Made by a program: the position numbers and the translations under genes | Assembly: GCA_003599505.1 (NCBI GenBank) | Contig: QZKO01000010.1 | Span: 1 to 58,679, forward strand | Reading direction: 5' to 3' | DNA: 58,679 bases | Source: Nitrospiraceae bacterium | GTDB taxonomy: Bacteria > Nitrospirota > Thermodesulfovibrionia > UBA6902 | Shown: positions 8,403 to 16,958 of the stretch, in pieces | Numbering within the stretch: position 1 is the stretch's first letter | Layout of the letters: every line of letters starts with the position of its first letter | Notes under the pieces: generated by a model | Seen by the model: the letters and a program-made list of their open reading frames with translations, nothing else | Database searches by the model: none | Told to the model about the DNA's origin: nothing

Positions 8403-10100
8403 ATGCTGCGGGTGCTCCATATAAAGAACTTCTCCATAATTGACGACGCGAACATAGAATTCGGCGAGGGGTTCAATGTCCTCACAGGGGAAACGGGGGC
8501 CGGGAAATCCATAATTATCGACGCGCTCTGTCTGGCCCTCGGGGAAAGGGCGGCGTCCGAAGTTGTCAGAAGCGGCGAGAAAGAAGCGGTTGTCGCGGCT
8601 TTTTTTGATATATCTCCGGACCGGATGGACCCTGCCTCAACCCGTTTTCTTGAAGACTTCGGAATCAGTATCGACAACGGGCTTATCCTGAAAAGGATAG
8701 TCTCTGCGCAGGGGAAAAGCCGCGCCTTTGTAAACGGCTCGATGGTGAATGTTCAGACCCTTTCGGATATCAGTAAAAACATTATCGATGTTCACGGGCA
8801 ATATGAGCATCAGTCCCTGCTCTCCCCCGACAACCAGATTGACATGCTTGACGCTTACGGCGGACTCTTGTATGAAAGGCAGGAGGTGAAGACCGCTTAT
8901 GAGTCTCTATGCGCCCTGAGACGGCAGATAGCGGACCTTTTACAGAAGGAAAAGGAGAGGGCCCAAAGGCTCGACCTTCTGGCATATCAGATAAATGAGA
9001 TTGAAGCTGCAAATCCGGACCCCGGTGAAGAAGAGGGACTTGCTGAAGAGATAAGGATCCTGGGAAACGCGGGGCGGCTCGCTGAACTTGCCAATAACGC
9101 CTACGAGGCCCTTTATTCCTCGGATTCAGCCTGCATCACGGAGCTTTCCCGCATACTTAATTCTCTCCGTGAGATTTCAGGAATCGACCCCCGCGCGGAT
9201 GAAGCGGTCAAGTCCGCACAGGAAGCGCTTCCCCTTCTTGAGGAAACGGGATACTTTCTCAGGGACTACAGGGACAGTTTAAATCATGACCCTCAACGGC
9301 TTGAGCAGGCACTGGAGAGGCTTGAGCTGATAAAGGGGCTGGGTAGAAAATACGGGAGCGGCGTTCAGGAAATCCTTGATTACAGGGACAAGGCCGTCGC
9401 GGAGCATGAGGAGCTTAAACATTCTGAGGAAAAACTGGGGTCATTGAAGAAGGACCTTGAAGCGCTTACGCGGGATTTGACGGAAAAGACGCGGGAGCTT
9501 TCAAAGAAGAGGAAGGCGGCGTCAAAGATTATAGAGGCCGAAGTAGTGTCCCGGCTTTCAGCCCTGTCAATGGCGGGGACAAGATTTTCAATCCTTATAA
9601 AGCAGGAAAAAGGCGATGATACAGTTGACGGTTTCAGGGCGACACAGAAGGGAATCGACAGTGTCGAGTTTCTTATCTCCCCTAATGTAGGCGAAGACCT
9701 GAAGCCTTTGGCCAGGACCGCTTCCGGAGGAGAGCTTTCAAGGGTCATGCTTGCGCTGAAGAGTGTTATGGCAAAAGGAGATAACATCCCCGTCCTCGTC
9801 TTTGACGAGATTGACGCCGGTATCGGGGGCAGGACCGCGGAGACAGTCGGACGGAAACTGAAAAATCTTTCAATAAATCATCAGGTAATATGCGTGACCC
9901 ACCTTCCCCAGATCGCGTCATACGCCGACAGGCACCTCAGGATTGAAAAAAAGGTCAAGAAAGAGAGGACAATTGTCGAAATTAATAGTATTGAAAAAGA
10001 TGAAAGGGCCGCGGAGATCGCGCGCATGCTGGGCGGCGAGCTTTCAGCGGCCTCGTTAACGCACGCAAAAGAGATGCTGGGAAAAAGGAGGAAGTCATGA
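8403..10100 (+). CDS. recN: DNA repair protein RecN
   Basis: A cytoplasmic SMC-like ATPase that gathers broken DNA ends during recombinational repair. Walker A GETGAGKS is near residues 29-36, a long coiled coil occupies the middle (about 150-390), and the ABC signature ASGGELSRVMLALK with Walker B VLVFDEIDAGIGG is near 435-480. At 565 residues the length is normal. The start has no ribosome site, and a promoter abuts it (8369-8397). Its stop codon overlaps the ATG of the small lipoprotein gene (ATGA). No LexA box was recognised. Confidence 0.95.
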   Translation: MLRVLHIKNFSIIDDANIEFGEGFNVLTGETGAGKSIIIDALCLALGERAASEVVRSGEKEAVVAAFFDISPDRMDPASTRFLEDFGISIDNGLILKRIVSAQGKSRAFVNGSMVNVQTLSDISKNIIDVHGQYEHQSLLSPDNQIDMLDAYGGLLYERQEVKTAYESLCALRRQIADLLQKEKERAQRLDLLAYQINEIEAANPDPGEEEGLAEEIRILGNAGRLAELANNAYEALYSSDSACITELSRILNSLREISGIDPRADEAVKSAQEALPLLEETGYFLRDYRDSLNHDPQRLEQALERLELIKGLGRKYGSGVQEILDYRDKAVAEHEELKHSEEKLGSLKKDLEALTRDLTEKTRELSKKRKAASKIIEAEVVSRLSALSMAGTRFSILIKQEKGDDTVDGFRATQKGIDSVEFLISPNVGEDLKPLARTASGGELSRVMLALKSVMAKGDNIPVLVFDEIDAGIGGRTAETVGRKLKNLSINHQVICVTHLPQIASYADRHLRIEKKVKKERTIVEINSIEKDERAAEIARMLGGELSAASLTHAKEMLGKRRKS

Positions 10101-10246
10101 AAAAGGCATTATGGTTGCTATTGCTGTCCGCGCTGTTTTTTATCGCGAACTGCACGGTCCCTCCGGGGCAGATAAAAAAACAGACTGCGCCGGGACAGGT
10201 AAAAAAAGTGACGGGTGAAAACCCGGCTTCAGGCAAGAAGAAATAA
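10097..10246 (+). CDS. Small lipoprotein with PGQ(I/V)KK repeats
   Basis: A 49-residue secreted lipoprotein. Residues 1-18 form a signal peptide and C19 follows FIAN, a slightly unusual lipobox with Asn before the Cys. The mature part is basic and contains two PGQ(I/V)KK units and ends PASGKKK. The ATG overlaps the recN stop (ATGA) and has GGAGG upstream. Similar tiny proteins with PPGQIKK motifs occur widely beside unrelated genes (from memory); function unknown. Its end is only 3 bases from the end of the converging lemA gene. Confidence 0.65.
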   Translation: MKKALWLLLLSALFFIANCTVPPGQIKKQTAPGQVKKVTGENPASGKKK

Positions 10247-10249
10247 CCC

Positions 10250-10825
10250 TTAGAATTTGACCTTCGGAGCTTCCTTCTCTGCCTCGGGGACTTCATAGTA
10301 TTCAGCGCTTGTGACGCCTGCGAGCGCCGCAAAGATTTTGCCGAACACCGTTCTTATGTAAGTGTTGAGCGCGCGCACGGAGTCGTTATATCTCATCCTC
10401 TCAACCGAGATCCTGTTTTCAGTGCCTTCAAGGCTGTCCTGGAGCTTTAGAAAGGATTCGTTTGCCTTAAGCTGGGGATAATTCTCCTGCAGCAGAAGCA
10501 GCCGTGACAGGGACCGTTCAAGGTCGCCCGAAGCCTGTATCTTGTCTTTCACGGAACCGGCCTGAAAATATTTGGTCCTCGCGTCGGCGATAAACTCGAA
10601 GAGCTCTTTCTCATGGGACGCGTATCCTTTGACTGTCTCTACAAGGTTCGGTATCAGGTCATACCTCCTCTTCAACTGGTTCTCCACCTGCGCCCACTGC
10701 GATTTCACCTGCTCATCCATGGAAACGACATTGTTGTATCCGCCGATTATCCATTTCCCGAAAGCAAGACCGAGAACAATCAAAACACCTAAAACAATCA
10801 AAGTGATTTTTAAACCCCTGGACAT
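10250..10825 (-). CDS. lemA: LemA family protein
   Basis: A 191-residue LemA protein: one N-terminal membrane helix (about 6-25) and a long helical bundle outside. Family signatures are YNNVVSMDEQVKSQWAQVENQLKRR and RYDLIPNLVETVKGYASHE, then an NEs region (LKLQDSLEGTENRISVERMRYND) and the VFGKIFAALAG segment. The molecular role is not settled; LemA genes often stand next to HtpX or TPM-domain genes, neither of which is here. A strong ribosome site (GGAGG) precedes the start. The gene is monocistronic and converges on the small lipoprotein gene. Confidence 0.9.
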   Translation of the reverse strand: MSRGLKITLIVLGVLIVLGLAFGKWIIGGYNNVVSMDEQVKSQWAQVENQLKRRYDLIPNLVETVKGYASHEKELFEFIADARTKYFQAGSVKDKIQASGDLERSLSRLLLLQENYPQLKANESFLKLQDSLEGTENRISVERMRYNDSVRALNTYIRTVFGKIFAALAGVTSAEYYEVPEAEKEAPKVKF

Positions 10826-10963
10826 GAAGCACCTCCTTTAAACAATTGCAAATTCCAATAAATTGCTGAAGAACTATTTTACACGAATTTTTTTTAATTG
10901 TCAGAATGGGTGTAAAGATGAAATAGGTTTGTTGCAAAAAGGGATGCTTTTATAGAGTTTGAA

Positions 10964-11473
10964 TTATTTAAGCCTCTTGACCATCTCTAATGTAAAGCTT
11001 TTGAACGCAGGTGAGATGAATAACGAGCTTTGTTCAAACAACTTATTGATGGTCTTCAATAATAATTCTTTACTGCCGATAATATTTTCCCTGTATGCCT
11101 TAATAATGACGCCGATTGTTCCAACAGGCTTCAGGCCGTAAGATTCTATGGCCTTGCGCAGTTGAAGATCGTCAGTAAGAACCAGAGGGATTTTCTTTTC
11201 ATTCGCTACGGCAATTGTAGAGATATCGGCATGATTTACTTTGTAATCCCTTGTTCGTTTGAAAACCTTATTGATTTCATTTGCGTCAGCATTAACCGTC
11301 TGAATATTGAGAACACCGGTCTTTTGTAGTTTTGCAATGGAAATACCATAGCTTTTGAGTTCGAGATGAATGAGGTTTGGCATGTATATGTTTGAGAAGA
11401 CTTTTAAGAGCGAGAGGTTATTAATTTCTGAAAGGTGAAGTAGGGGGCCTGTGTCTGCTACAACACTACGCAC
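10964..11473 (-). CDS. PIN-like DUF3368 toxin
   Basis: A predicted PIN-like nuclease of the DUF3368 kind: VVADTGPLLHLSEI gives the first acidic residue at the N-terminus, LVLTDDLQLRKAIESYGL carries the later Asp pair, and VGTIGVIIKAYR is typical of the family. The partner antitoxin ends inside its start region. I place the start at GTG 11473 because the first PIN strand begins three codons later; a TTG at 11503 is also in frame. It forms the second toxin-antitoxin pair of the window, in an AT-rich block. The RNA target is unknown. Confidence 0.75.
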   Translation of the reverse strand: MRSVVADTGPLLHLSEINNLSLLKVFSNIYMPNLIHLELKSYGISIAKLQKTGVLNIQTVNADANEINKVFKRTRDYKVNHADISTIAVANEKKIPLVLTDDLQLRKAIESYGLKPVGTIGVIIKAYRENIIGSKELLLKTINKLFEQSSLFISPAFKSFTLEMVKRLK

Positions 11474-11726
11474 CTTCCATGCCCCATTTTTTGTCTGCTT
11501 CAATGGCCTTTTTCTGGTAGTCTATTTCTTCAACTGCCTCTGTTCCAATGAGGGCAATTAATTTTTTACGTGTAAATTTCCCTTTGAGATAAAGGGAGAC
11601 CATCTCTTCTTTGTATAACTCTTCTACGCCCTTTTTTATTGCACGGGCAAATATTGCCGACTCGTCCTGTCCGGTGACTTTCTTCAGATAATCTATTTCT
11701 TCTGTCAGGCTTATCTGTTTTGACAT
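11466..11726 (-). CDS. Antitoxin partner of the DUF3368 PIN protein
   Basis: An 86-residue helical, charged protein (MSKQISLTEEIDYLKKVTGQ at the N-terminus, EEIDYQKKAIEADKKWG at the C-terminus) with the LYLKGKFTRKKLIALIG segment that I associate with small antitoxins paired with DUF3368 proteins. It starts with ATG and has GGAGG upstream. A TTGACA-like -35 element is readable on the minus strand at 11784-11789, so the pair has its own promoter. It overlaps the toxin start by 8 bases, implying coupled translation. It may also be the DNA-binding autoregulator. Confidence 0.7.
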   Translation of the reverse strand: MSKQISLTEEIDYLKKVTGQDESAIFARAIKKGVEELYKEEMVSLYLKGKFTRKKLIALIGTEAVEEIDYQKKAIEADKKWGMEGA

Positions 11727-12047
11727 TTTACCTCCGCCTGCTTGATAACTTTGTGTTCTATACTATCTATAAATACAGAAGTCTGTCAAACTATTTATCG
11801 GCTGACGGTAAGCCTTCAGTTATGAGGTGTATCTGTGCGCCGGAAGAAAACCACCTCTTGCCCCTCTCGGGAGTGGATATTGTCTTTATTCCCCTCTTGA
11901 GAGGGGCTCAGTGGTGTGTTAAAACTCGTAACTGACTATCCCCGATATCGTAAAGATTTTTGTTTACAATCCCCATAAATATACCCTATATTATTATCAT
12001 CGACTAAGCGGCTCAGTTCAACACGTTTGCATAAATAGGAGGCGATT
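11727..12047. other. Intergenic region with a CCCCTC/GAGGGG hairpin repeat
   Basis: No credible gene is seen. The right half of the antitoxin promoter lies at its left end. Positions 11849-11923 form a repeat-like unit bounded by AACCACC and GTGGTGTGTT, with an internal hairpin CCCCTCTTGAGAGGGG (11891-11906). Similar units are scattered in related metagenomic genomes. The rest is AT-rich and leads to an AGGAGG ribosome site for the next gene. Confidence 0.5.
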
Positions 12048-12434
12048 ATGGAGATCCTTGGTTATGTTGGATATACAATTCTGTGCTTTCTTGCAATCAC
12101 GTGGACTATTGGCGTTCGTATGAAATTAGATGCCGGAGTTCCCACAATCTTCGGTGCCCTGTTTTTTCTGACCAGCGCTGTCGTTCTCGCTATTCTCGGA
12201 TTAAACAAGCTGCATTCTCTTTGGATAATTGTTGCCGGTTTTGCTTTTTCCGCCCTGAGTGCTCCTATTGCACTTAGTATTCCAATAATTTCCGCACCGT
12301 TTCGTATATTGGTGGGCCTTTTTGCCGGCATTGTACGCGTAGGTATCCCATCGCACAAAATAAAAGCGGCTCAAGATGCAGGAATGCGAACAACAATGGG
12401 GGAACTTGCCAAGCGACAGTCGAAAAACGAGTGA
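12048..12434 (+). CDS. Hypothetical integral membrane protein
   Basis: A 128-residue hydrophobic protein with about four membrane helices (roughly 4-24, 31-52, 57-80 and 83-103) and a basic cytoplasmic tail (SHKIKAAQDAGMRTTMGELAKRQ). The ATG has AGGAGG 6 bases upstream, so it is very likely expressed. No family was recognised. It begins a small group of orphan genes, read in the same direction, inside an AT-rich segment. Confidence 0.6.
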   Translation: MEILGYVGYTILCFLAITWTIGVRMKLDAGVPTIFGALFFLTSAVVLAILGLNKLHSLWIIVAGFAFSALSAPIALSIPIISAPFRILVGLFAGIVRVGIPSHKIKAAQDAGMRTTMGELAKRQSKNE

Positions 12435-12486
12435 TGTCTAACAACCGCGTTTAAGACTGTCTCGCAAATGATAGGCATAGAGTTAT

Positions 12487-13452
12487 ATGGATGACCATTA
12501 CGTAGCGCAGACATATCTCGAAAGTTTTGTGGGCTCAGACGGTTTTATAGTCCCATACTACAAGGGGATGCGTACTGTCGTTGGAAACCGTAAATCTCCA
12601 AAGGCTGTCTGCTTTGAGGTAAATGGAGACACAAATAAATATTTTAATAATCCTCGCATATTGGAGGAGTATCTGCCATTGTTTGAAAATCCATGGAAAC
12701 AAAATGTAGAAGCTTTGCGTGATCTGTACATTGATGGAGTGGTCAAATACGAAATATCAGGCTATATATCATTTCTCCGTACTTGCACTCCAACAGCGAA
12801 GCGACTCGGTCAGGAGAGGATACGAGCAGCAACCCAGCCAATAGCCCAAAACGTTTTGGAACAGCAATTCAAGCTGCATCCCCCAAGAGATGAAGAGATA
12901 AGACAAATTATTGGGATGCTTGTTGAACAGAAGCAAATCACTACTGAGATAGACAGGGCATTTCCTCATGCTATTGGTATTAGCTTACTTGTAAGTTTAA
13001 CCTCAAGCTTTCTTAATGGCAGGTGGCTTATCATGATTAATAAATCTGAGCGTCCATTCATTACAAGTGACAATCCTGCGGTGATTTACTACCACAAGGA
13101 CAACGCTGTAATTGGCCAGGTTTATGTCCCTCTTGCACCAGATATAGCGATCCTTGTTTCCCCGGATGATAAAATCATAGATAAGAATTCTATAAATAAC
13201 AGCGTATGTCAGAATGATTGCTTTGCAACTCCTAAGTTGGAGTATGTTGAAAAGTTCAATGAGTTAATAATAAAAGCGGCAGAAAAACGGGTACTTCATC
13301 GCGCTATTGATGTCTGGTTAGAACAAACGGTTCATCACTGTAGTGACTGGCACGTTGAGATTAAGGTAGAAGAGATACAAACAGAATTAGGCGTGGTTAT
13401 TGCAACTCGGGAATTACCATTGAACGATATCGGGAGAGGCAGGGTAAAGTGA
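12487..13452 (+). CDS. DUF4238 domain-containing protein
   Basis: A 321-residue soluble protein matching the DUF4238 pattern: HYVAQTYLESFVGSDGFI at the N-terminus (family: HYVPQ.YL..F), then NKYFNN... and ERPFITSDNPAV near residue 195, and a late PLAPDIAILVSPDD segment. The family is common in accessory genomes and has no settled function; proximity to toxin-antitoxin genes and orphan membrane genes suggests a defence or mobile-island gene, but that is inference. Codon use is AT-richer than the flanking housekeeping genes. Confidence 0.75.
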   Translation: MDDHYVAQTYLESFVGSDGFIVPYYKGMRTVVGNRKSPKAVCFEVNGDTNKYFNNPRILEEYLPLFENPWKQNVEALRDLYIDGVVKYEISGYISFLRTCTPTAKRLGQERIRAATQPIAQNVLEQQFKLHPPRDEEIRQIIGMLVEQKQITTEIDRAFPHAIGISLLVSLTSSFLNGRWLIMINKSERPFITSDNPAVIYYHKDNAVIGQVYVPLAPDIAILVSPDDKIIDKNSINNSVCQNDCFATPKLEYVEKFNELIIKAAEKRVLHRAIDVWLEQTVHHCSDWHVEIKVEEIQTELGVVIATRELPLNDIGRGRVK

Positions 13453-13542
13453 CCATCGAAAATTGTGGGTTTTGACCCAGCGAGACTTTTCCAAGGGACT
13501 CATTATCTGTCTCAAGACTTTTAATTATATGTTGGTGATGAC

Positions 13543-13998
13543 TTGAAGTGTAAAGAATTGCTTGTCAAAAAAAGAATATTAATATGCATTGGGGTATTTG
13601 TAACGGTAACATCCACTACAGCATATTATTTATACCAAATTTCAGTAGGAAATGAATGGCAAATGTGGCTGAGCATTTTGATTGGATTTTTAATGTCGGA
13701 TACAATCAATAGCAAAATTAAGTATAACAAAGTTAATTGGGTTAGACCTGTAAGAATTGCAATTTTCGTTTTAGGAGGGATATTTTTTTTAACATTGATA
13801 GATTTGCTGTTTAGATTGATACTTGCTCCATCTATATTTCTCAAAACTATTAAAGACAACCATAATTGGGTTGATTTGCTTATTACGGTGGGGGTCACTA
13901 TTCTTATGGTAGTATGCTCCTCTTTGTTGTCAAAAAATAATTTGCGGATCGAGATTCAAAAAATATTATCTTGCGACTGGTCAGATTCTCAGAGATAG
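13543..13998 (+). CDS. Hypothetical membrane protein
   Basis: A 151-residue, strongly AT-rich gene with a TTG start (MKCKELLVKKRILICIGVF). Four hydrophobic segments are apparent (about 10-28, 36-50, 66-88 and 104-124). No family was recognised. It ends the AT-rich accessory block that starts with the PIN toxin; the following gene returns to the typical base composition of the window. Confidence 0.5.
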   Translation: MKCKELLVKKRILICIGVFVTVTSTTAYYLYQISVGNEWQMWLSILIGFLMSDTINSKIKYNKVNWVRPVRIAIFVLGGIFFLTLIDLLFRLILAPSIFLKTIKDNHNWVDLLITVGVTILMVVCSSLLSKNNLRIEIQKILSCDWSDSQR

Positions 13999-14068
13999 TA
14001 TATGAACGAGCAATTCAAGGGACACATCCCATTCGGAATAGTCCCTCTTCTGCTCCATAAAAAACGGA

Positions 14069-14647
14069 ATGGATAATAAAAACAGGAAAGAAAGGCCCAA
14101 CCTAATCCCTCCACACGGCGGATACCGCAAATTGAGATCCTATCAGACTGCGGAGATTGTCTATGATGCCACAGTCGTATTCTGTAACCGATTTATCGAC
14201 AGACGGTCGCGCACGCATGACCAGATGGTGCAGGCGGCGCGGAGCGGTGTACAGAACATCGCCGAAGGGAGCATGGCATCCGCAACCTCAAAGAAGACCG
14301 AACTCAAGCTGACCGGGGTGGCCAGAGCGAGCCTGGAAGAGTTGTTGCTCGACTTCCAGGCTTTTCTTCGTCAGCGGGGCTTACGTATCTGGGCTAAGGA
14401 TTCGCCGGAGGCTCTCACGGTTAGGCGAAAGTATTCGTCGGACAGGTCGGACATGTCTGACTCGTCTGACACTTATGGCATTGCAACAGCATCGTCTGAA
14501 ATTGCAGCAAACACGCTGATCTGCCTGATAAACCAGGCCAGCTATCTCCTCGGGCGGCAGATGCAGAGGCTCGAACAACAATTTCTCGAAGAAGGCGGGT
14601 TCACTGAAAGACTTTATCAGGCACGGCAGCAAGCAAGGAGAAAATAG
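14069..14647 (+). CDS. Four-helix bundle protein (23S rRNA intervening-sequence type) with an RSDMSD insert
   Basis: A 192-residue protein of the four-helix bundle / S23 family: YQTAEIVYDATVVFCNRF, DQMVQAARSGVQNIAEG and KLTGVARASLEELLLDFQAFL are the conserved helices, followed by a C-terminal helix IAANTLICLINQASYLLGRQM. Between helices 3 and 4, residues 123-137 are a low-complexity insert (SSDRSDMSDSSDTYG) encoded by short repeated words GTCGGACAGGTCGGACATGTC-like in character. Members often occur inside rRNA or as stand-alone genes; function unsettled. It ends 7 bases before hypF. Confidence 0.8.
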   Translation: MDNKNRKERPNLIPPHGGYRKLRSYQTAEIVYDATVVFCNRFIDRRSRTHDQMVQAARSGVQNIAEGSMASATSKKTELKLTGVARASLEELLLDFQAFLRQRGLRIWAKDSPEALTVRRKYSSDRSDMSDSSDTYGIATASSEIAANTLICLINQASYLLGRQMQRLEQQFLEEGGFTERLYQARQQARRK

Positions 14648-14654
14648 TGACTGC

Positions 14655-16913
14655 ATGCGACTGAAAATTGAAATTACAGGACTTGTCCAGGGGGTCGGGT
14701 TCAGGCCTTTTGTCCACAGACTTGCCGGAGAACTGGGACTGAAAGGGTATGTCATCAACGATGCGTCAGGCGTATTGATAGAGGTCGAGGGGGAGAAAGA
14801 ACGACTTGACGACTTTCTTGTCCGCCTGGAACAGGAGAAACCGGATATCTCCAGGATATTCAGCCTCAGGCACGCCTTCCTTGAAGGGACAGGCTTTAAG
14901 GGATTTGAAATACGGGAAAGCAGCGATGAAGGGGAGAAGAGGGCCCTCATACTGCCTGACATAGCGGTCTGCGGGGAATGTTTAAAGGACATAACAAACC
15001 CTAAAGACAGGAGATTCCTTTACCCGTTTACAAACTGTACAAACTGCGGGCCCCGGTTTACCATTATCAATAGTTTGCCGTATGACAGGGAAAACACGTC
15101 CATGAAAAAATTCAGGATGTGTCCGGACTGCAGGAAAGAATATAACCTTCCATCGGACAGGAGATTTCATGCCCAGCCTGACGCGTGTGACGTTTGCGGT
15201 CCGTGGATAAGCCTCTACGACTGCCAGGCGAAACCGGTATGCTCGAAACACGAGGCGCTCGAAAAGGCAGTGCATCTGATACGCAAAGGCTATATTATTG
15301 CCGTAAAGGGCGTCGGGGGATATCATCTCATCTGCGACGCGACAGATGAAAAGGCCGTAAGCAGGTTAAGAAAAAGGAAACACCGTGAAGAAAAACCCAT
15401 GGCCGTGATGTTCCCTGATATTGATTCGATAAAAAGAGAGGTATATCTCGGCGCCCTTGAAGAGCGCGCGGTAAACTCTGTTGAAAGGCCGGTTGTCATC
15501 GTCGGAAAGAAAGAAACCACTATGCTTGCCGGCGCGGTTTCCCCCGGGAATTCAACAGTCGGGGTTTTCCTTCCTTACACGCCCCTGCATTATATGGTCC
15601 TGAAAAAGCTCAGAAAGCCTGTTATAGCCACAAGCGCCAATATCACAGACGGGCCTATAGTTAAGGATGAAGCCGACGCCTTCTCGCGTCTTTCAGGAAT
15701 AGCCGATTATTTCCTTTCGCACAACAGGGACATAGTCAGGAGATGCGATGATTCGGTCGTGAGAATCATGGCTGAAAGACAGTCCCCGATAAGGCGTTCA
15801 AGGGGGTTCGCCCCTCTCCCGGTCACAGTCCCTTTCAGATTCAATAAACCGGTGCTCGCTCTTGGACCCTATATGAATAACACCATAGCTGTCGGCGTCG
15901 GTGACAGGGTCTTTTTGTCGCAGCATATAGGAGATCTGGACACCCCCTTGGCCGTGGAATTTTATGAAGAAACGATACATGATTTTCTCAGGATATTTGA
16001 CCTGAAACCCGGGATTGCCGTCTCGGATATGCACCCGGGATACTACAGCACAAAATACGGAGAGAGTCATTTCAGGGAAAACCTGCTGAAAGTCCAGCAT
16101 CACTATGCCCATATATTATCCTGCATGACTGAAAATGAGGTGCATGCAGAAGAAGAGGTAATTGGTTTCGCGTTTGACGGGACCGGATACGGCCCTGACA
16201 AAACCGTATGGGGCGGAGAAGTATTCATCGCCTCGTACAGGGAGTTTAAAAGAATATACCATATGGAGCCGTATAAGCTCCCGGGCGGTGAAAAGGCCGT
16301 GACCGGGCCTTGCCGTACGGCATTTTCACTTTTGTACGGGACCTTTGGTGAAAAGGCGAAAGATATGGATGTCCTTCCGCTGACCCGGGAAGAAAAAACT
16401 TTCTTCGCCGATATGCTGAGAAATGGTGTAAACTCGCCGGTCACAACGAGCATGGGCAGGCTGTTTGACGGGGTCGCGTCCATTATAGGGCTGGCACATA
16501 CCACGTCATATCACGCCCAGGCCGCGATAGCGCTGGAACAGTCGGCTCTCAAGTCGGACACAGCAGATTCATATCCGTGCATTGTGAAAAACAACAAGAT
16601 TTACCAGTTCCCGATTATTGACAGTCTTGTGGAAGACCTGAACGCGGGCGTCCCGAAAGAAGTCATCGCGAGGAAATTTCACAATACTGTTGTAGGGATA
16701 ATCCTGAGTATAGCTGAGACGGCAAGGGATGAGACAGGGATAAAAACCGTGGCATTGTCAGGGGGAGTTTTTCAAAACGTCATCCTGCTTGAAAACAGCG
16801 TTGCGAATTTGAGAGAGCGGGGCTTTACGCCGCTTGTCCACCAGACAGTCCCTGCAAATGACGGCGGGATATCCCTCGGGCAGGCAGTCGCGGGGCATTA
16901 TCATCAGTTATAG
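14655..16913 (+). CDS. hypF: Carbamoyltransferase HypF
   Basis: HypF makes and transfers a carbamoyl group from carbamoyl phosphate to HypE, the first step toward the cyanide ligands of the [NiFe] hydrogenase active site. Domains in order: acylphosphatase (1-88; GLVQGVGFRPFVHRLA), two zinc fingers (CGECLKD...CTNCGP and CPDCRKE...CDVCGP, about 105-185), YrdC-like (about 200-370) and Kae1-like (about 385-750, with VQHHYAHILSCM and AFDGTGYGPDKTVWGGE). At 752 residues it is full length. No other hyp or hydrogenase gene lies nearby, so the hydrogenase it serves must be elsewhere. Confidence 0.95.
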   Translation: MRLKIEITGLVQGVGFRPFVHRLAGELGLKGYVINDASGVLIEVEGEKERLDDFLVRLEQEKPDISRIFSLRHAFLEGTGFKGFEIRESSDEGEKRALILPDIAVCGECLKDITNPKDRRFLYPFTNCTNCGPRFTIINSLPYDRENTSMKKFRMCPDCRKEYNLPSDRRFHAQPDACDVCGPWISLYDCQAKPVCSKHEALEKAVHLIRKGYIIAVKGVGGYHLICDATDEKAVSRLRKRKHREEKPMAVMFPDIDSIKREVYLGALEERAVNSVERPVVIVGKKETTMLAGAVSPGNSTVGVFLPYTPLHYMVLKKLRKPVIATSANITDGPIVKDEADAFSRLSGIADYFLSHNRDIVRRCDDSVVRIMAERQSPIRRSRGFAPLPVTVPFRFNKPVLALGPYMNNTIAVGVGDRVFLSQHIGDLDTPLAVEFYEETIHDFLRIFDLKPGIAVSDMHPGYYSTKYGESHFRENLLKVQHHYAHILSCMTENEVHAEEEVIGFAFDGTGYGPDKTVWGGEVFIASYREFKRIYHMEPYKLPGGEKAVTGPCRTAFSLLYGTFGEKAKDMDVLPLTREEKTFFADMLRNGVNSPVTTSMGRLFDGVASIIGLAHTTSYHAQAAIALEQSALKSDTADSYPCIVKNNKIYQFPIIDSLVEDLNAGVPKEVIARKFHNTVVGIILSIAETARDETGIKTVALSGGVFQNVILLENSVANLRERGFTPLVHQTVPANDGGISLGQAVAGHYHQL

Positions 16914-16914
16914 G

Positions 16915-16957
16915 GTTCAAGGGGTCAAGGGTTCGAGGGGTCGAGGGGTCAAGCAGG
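16915..16957. repeat. Short GGGGTCAAG / GGGTTCGAG tandem words
   Basis: Between the convergent hypF and MFS genes lies a run of 7-8 base near-repeats of the form GG(T/G)TC(A/G)AGGGG. Similar fragments are seen near 26785 and 42665. It looks like a dispersed simple repeat rather than a terminator. Confidence 0.45.
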
Positions 16958-16958
16958 G

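Noticed and set aside
14655-16913. A hydrogenase maturation cluster around hypF
   Set aside because: No hypABCDE or hydrogenase structural genes are found on either side; hypF stands alone here.
16914-16958. CRISPR-like array in the short repeated words after hypF
   Set aside because: Units are 7-8 bases with no spacers; no cas genes and no true CRISPR repeats occur in the window.
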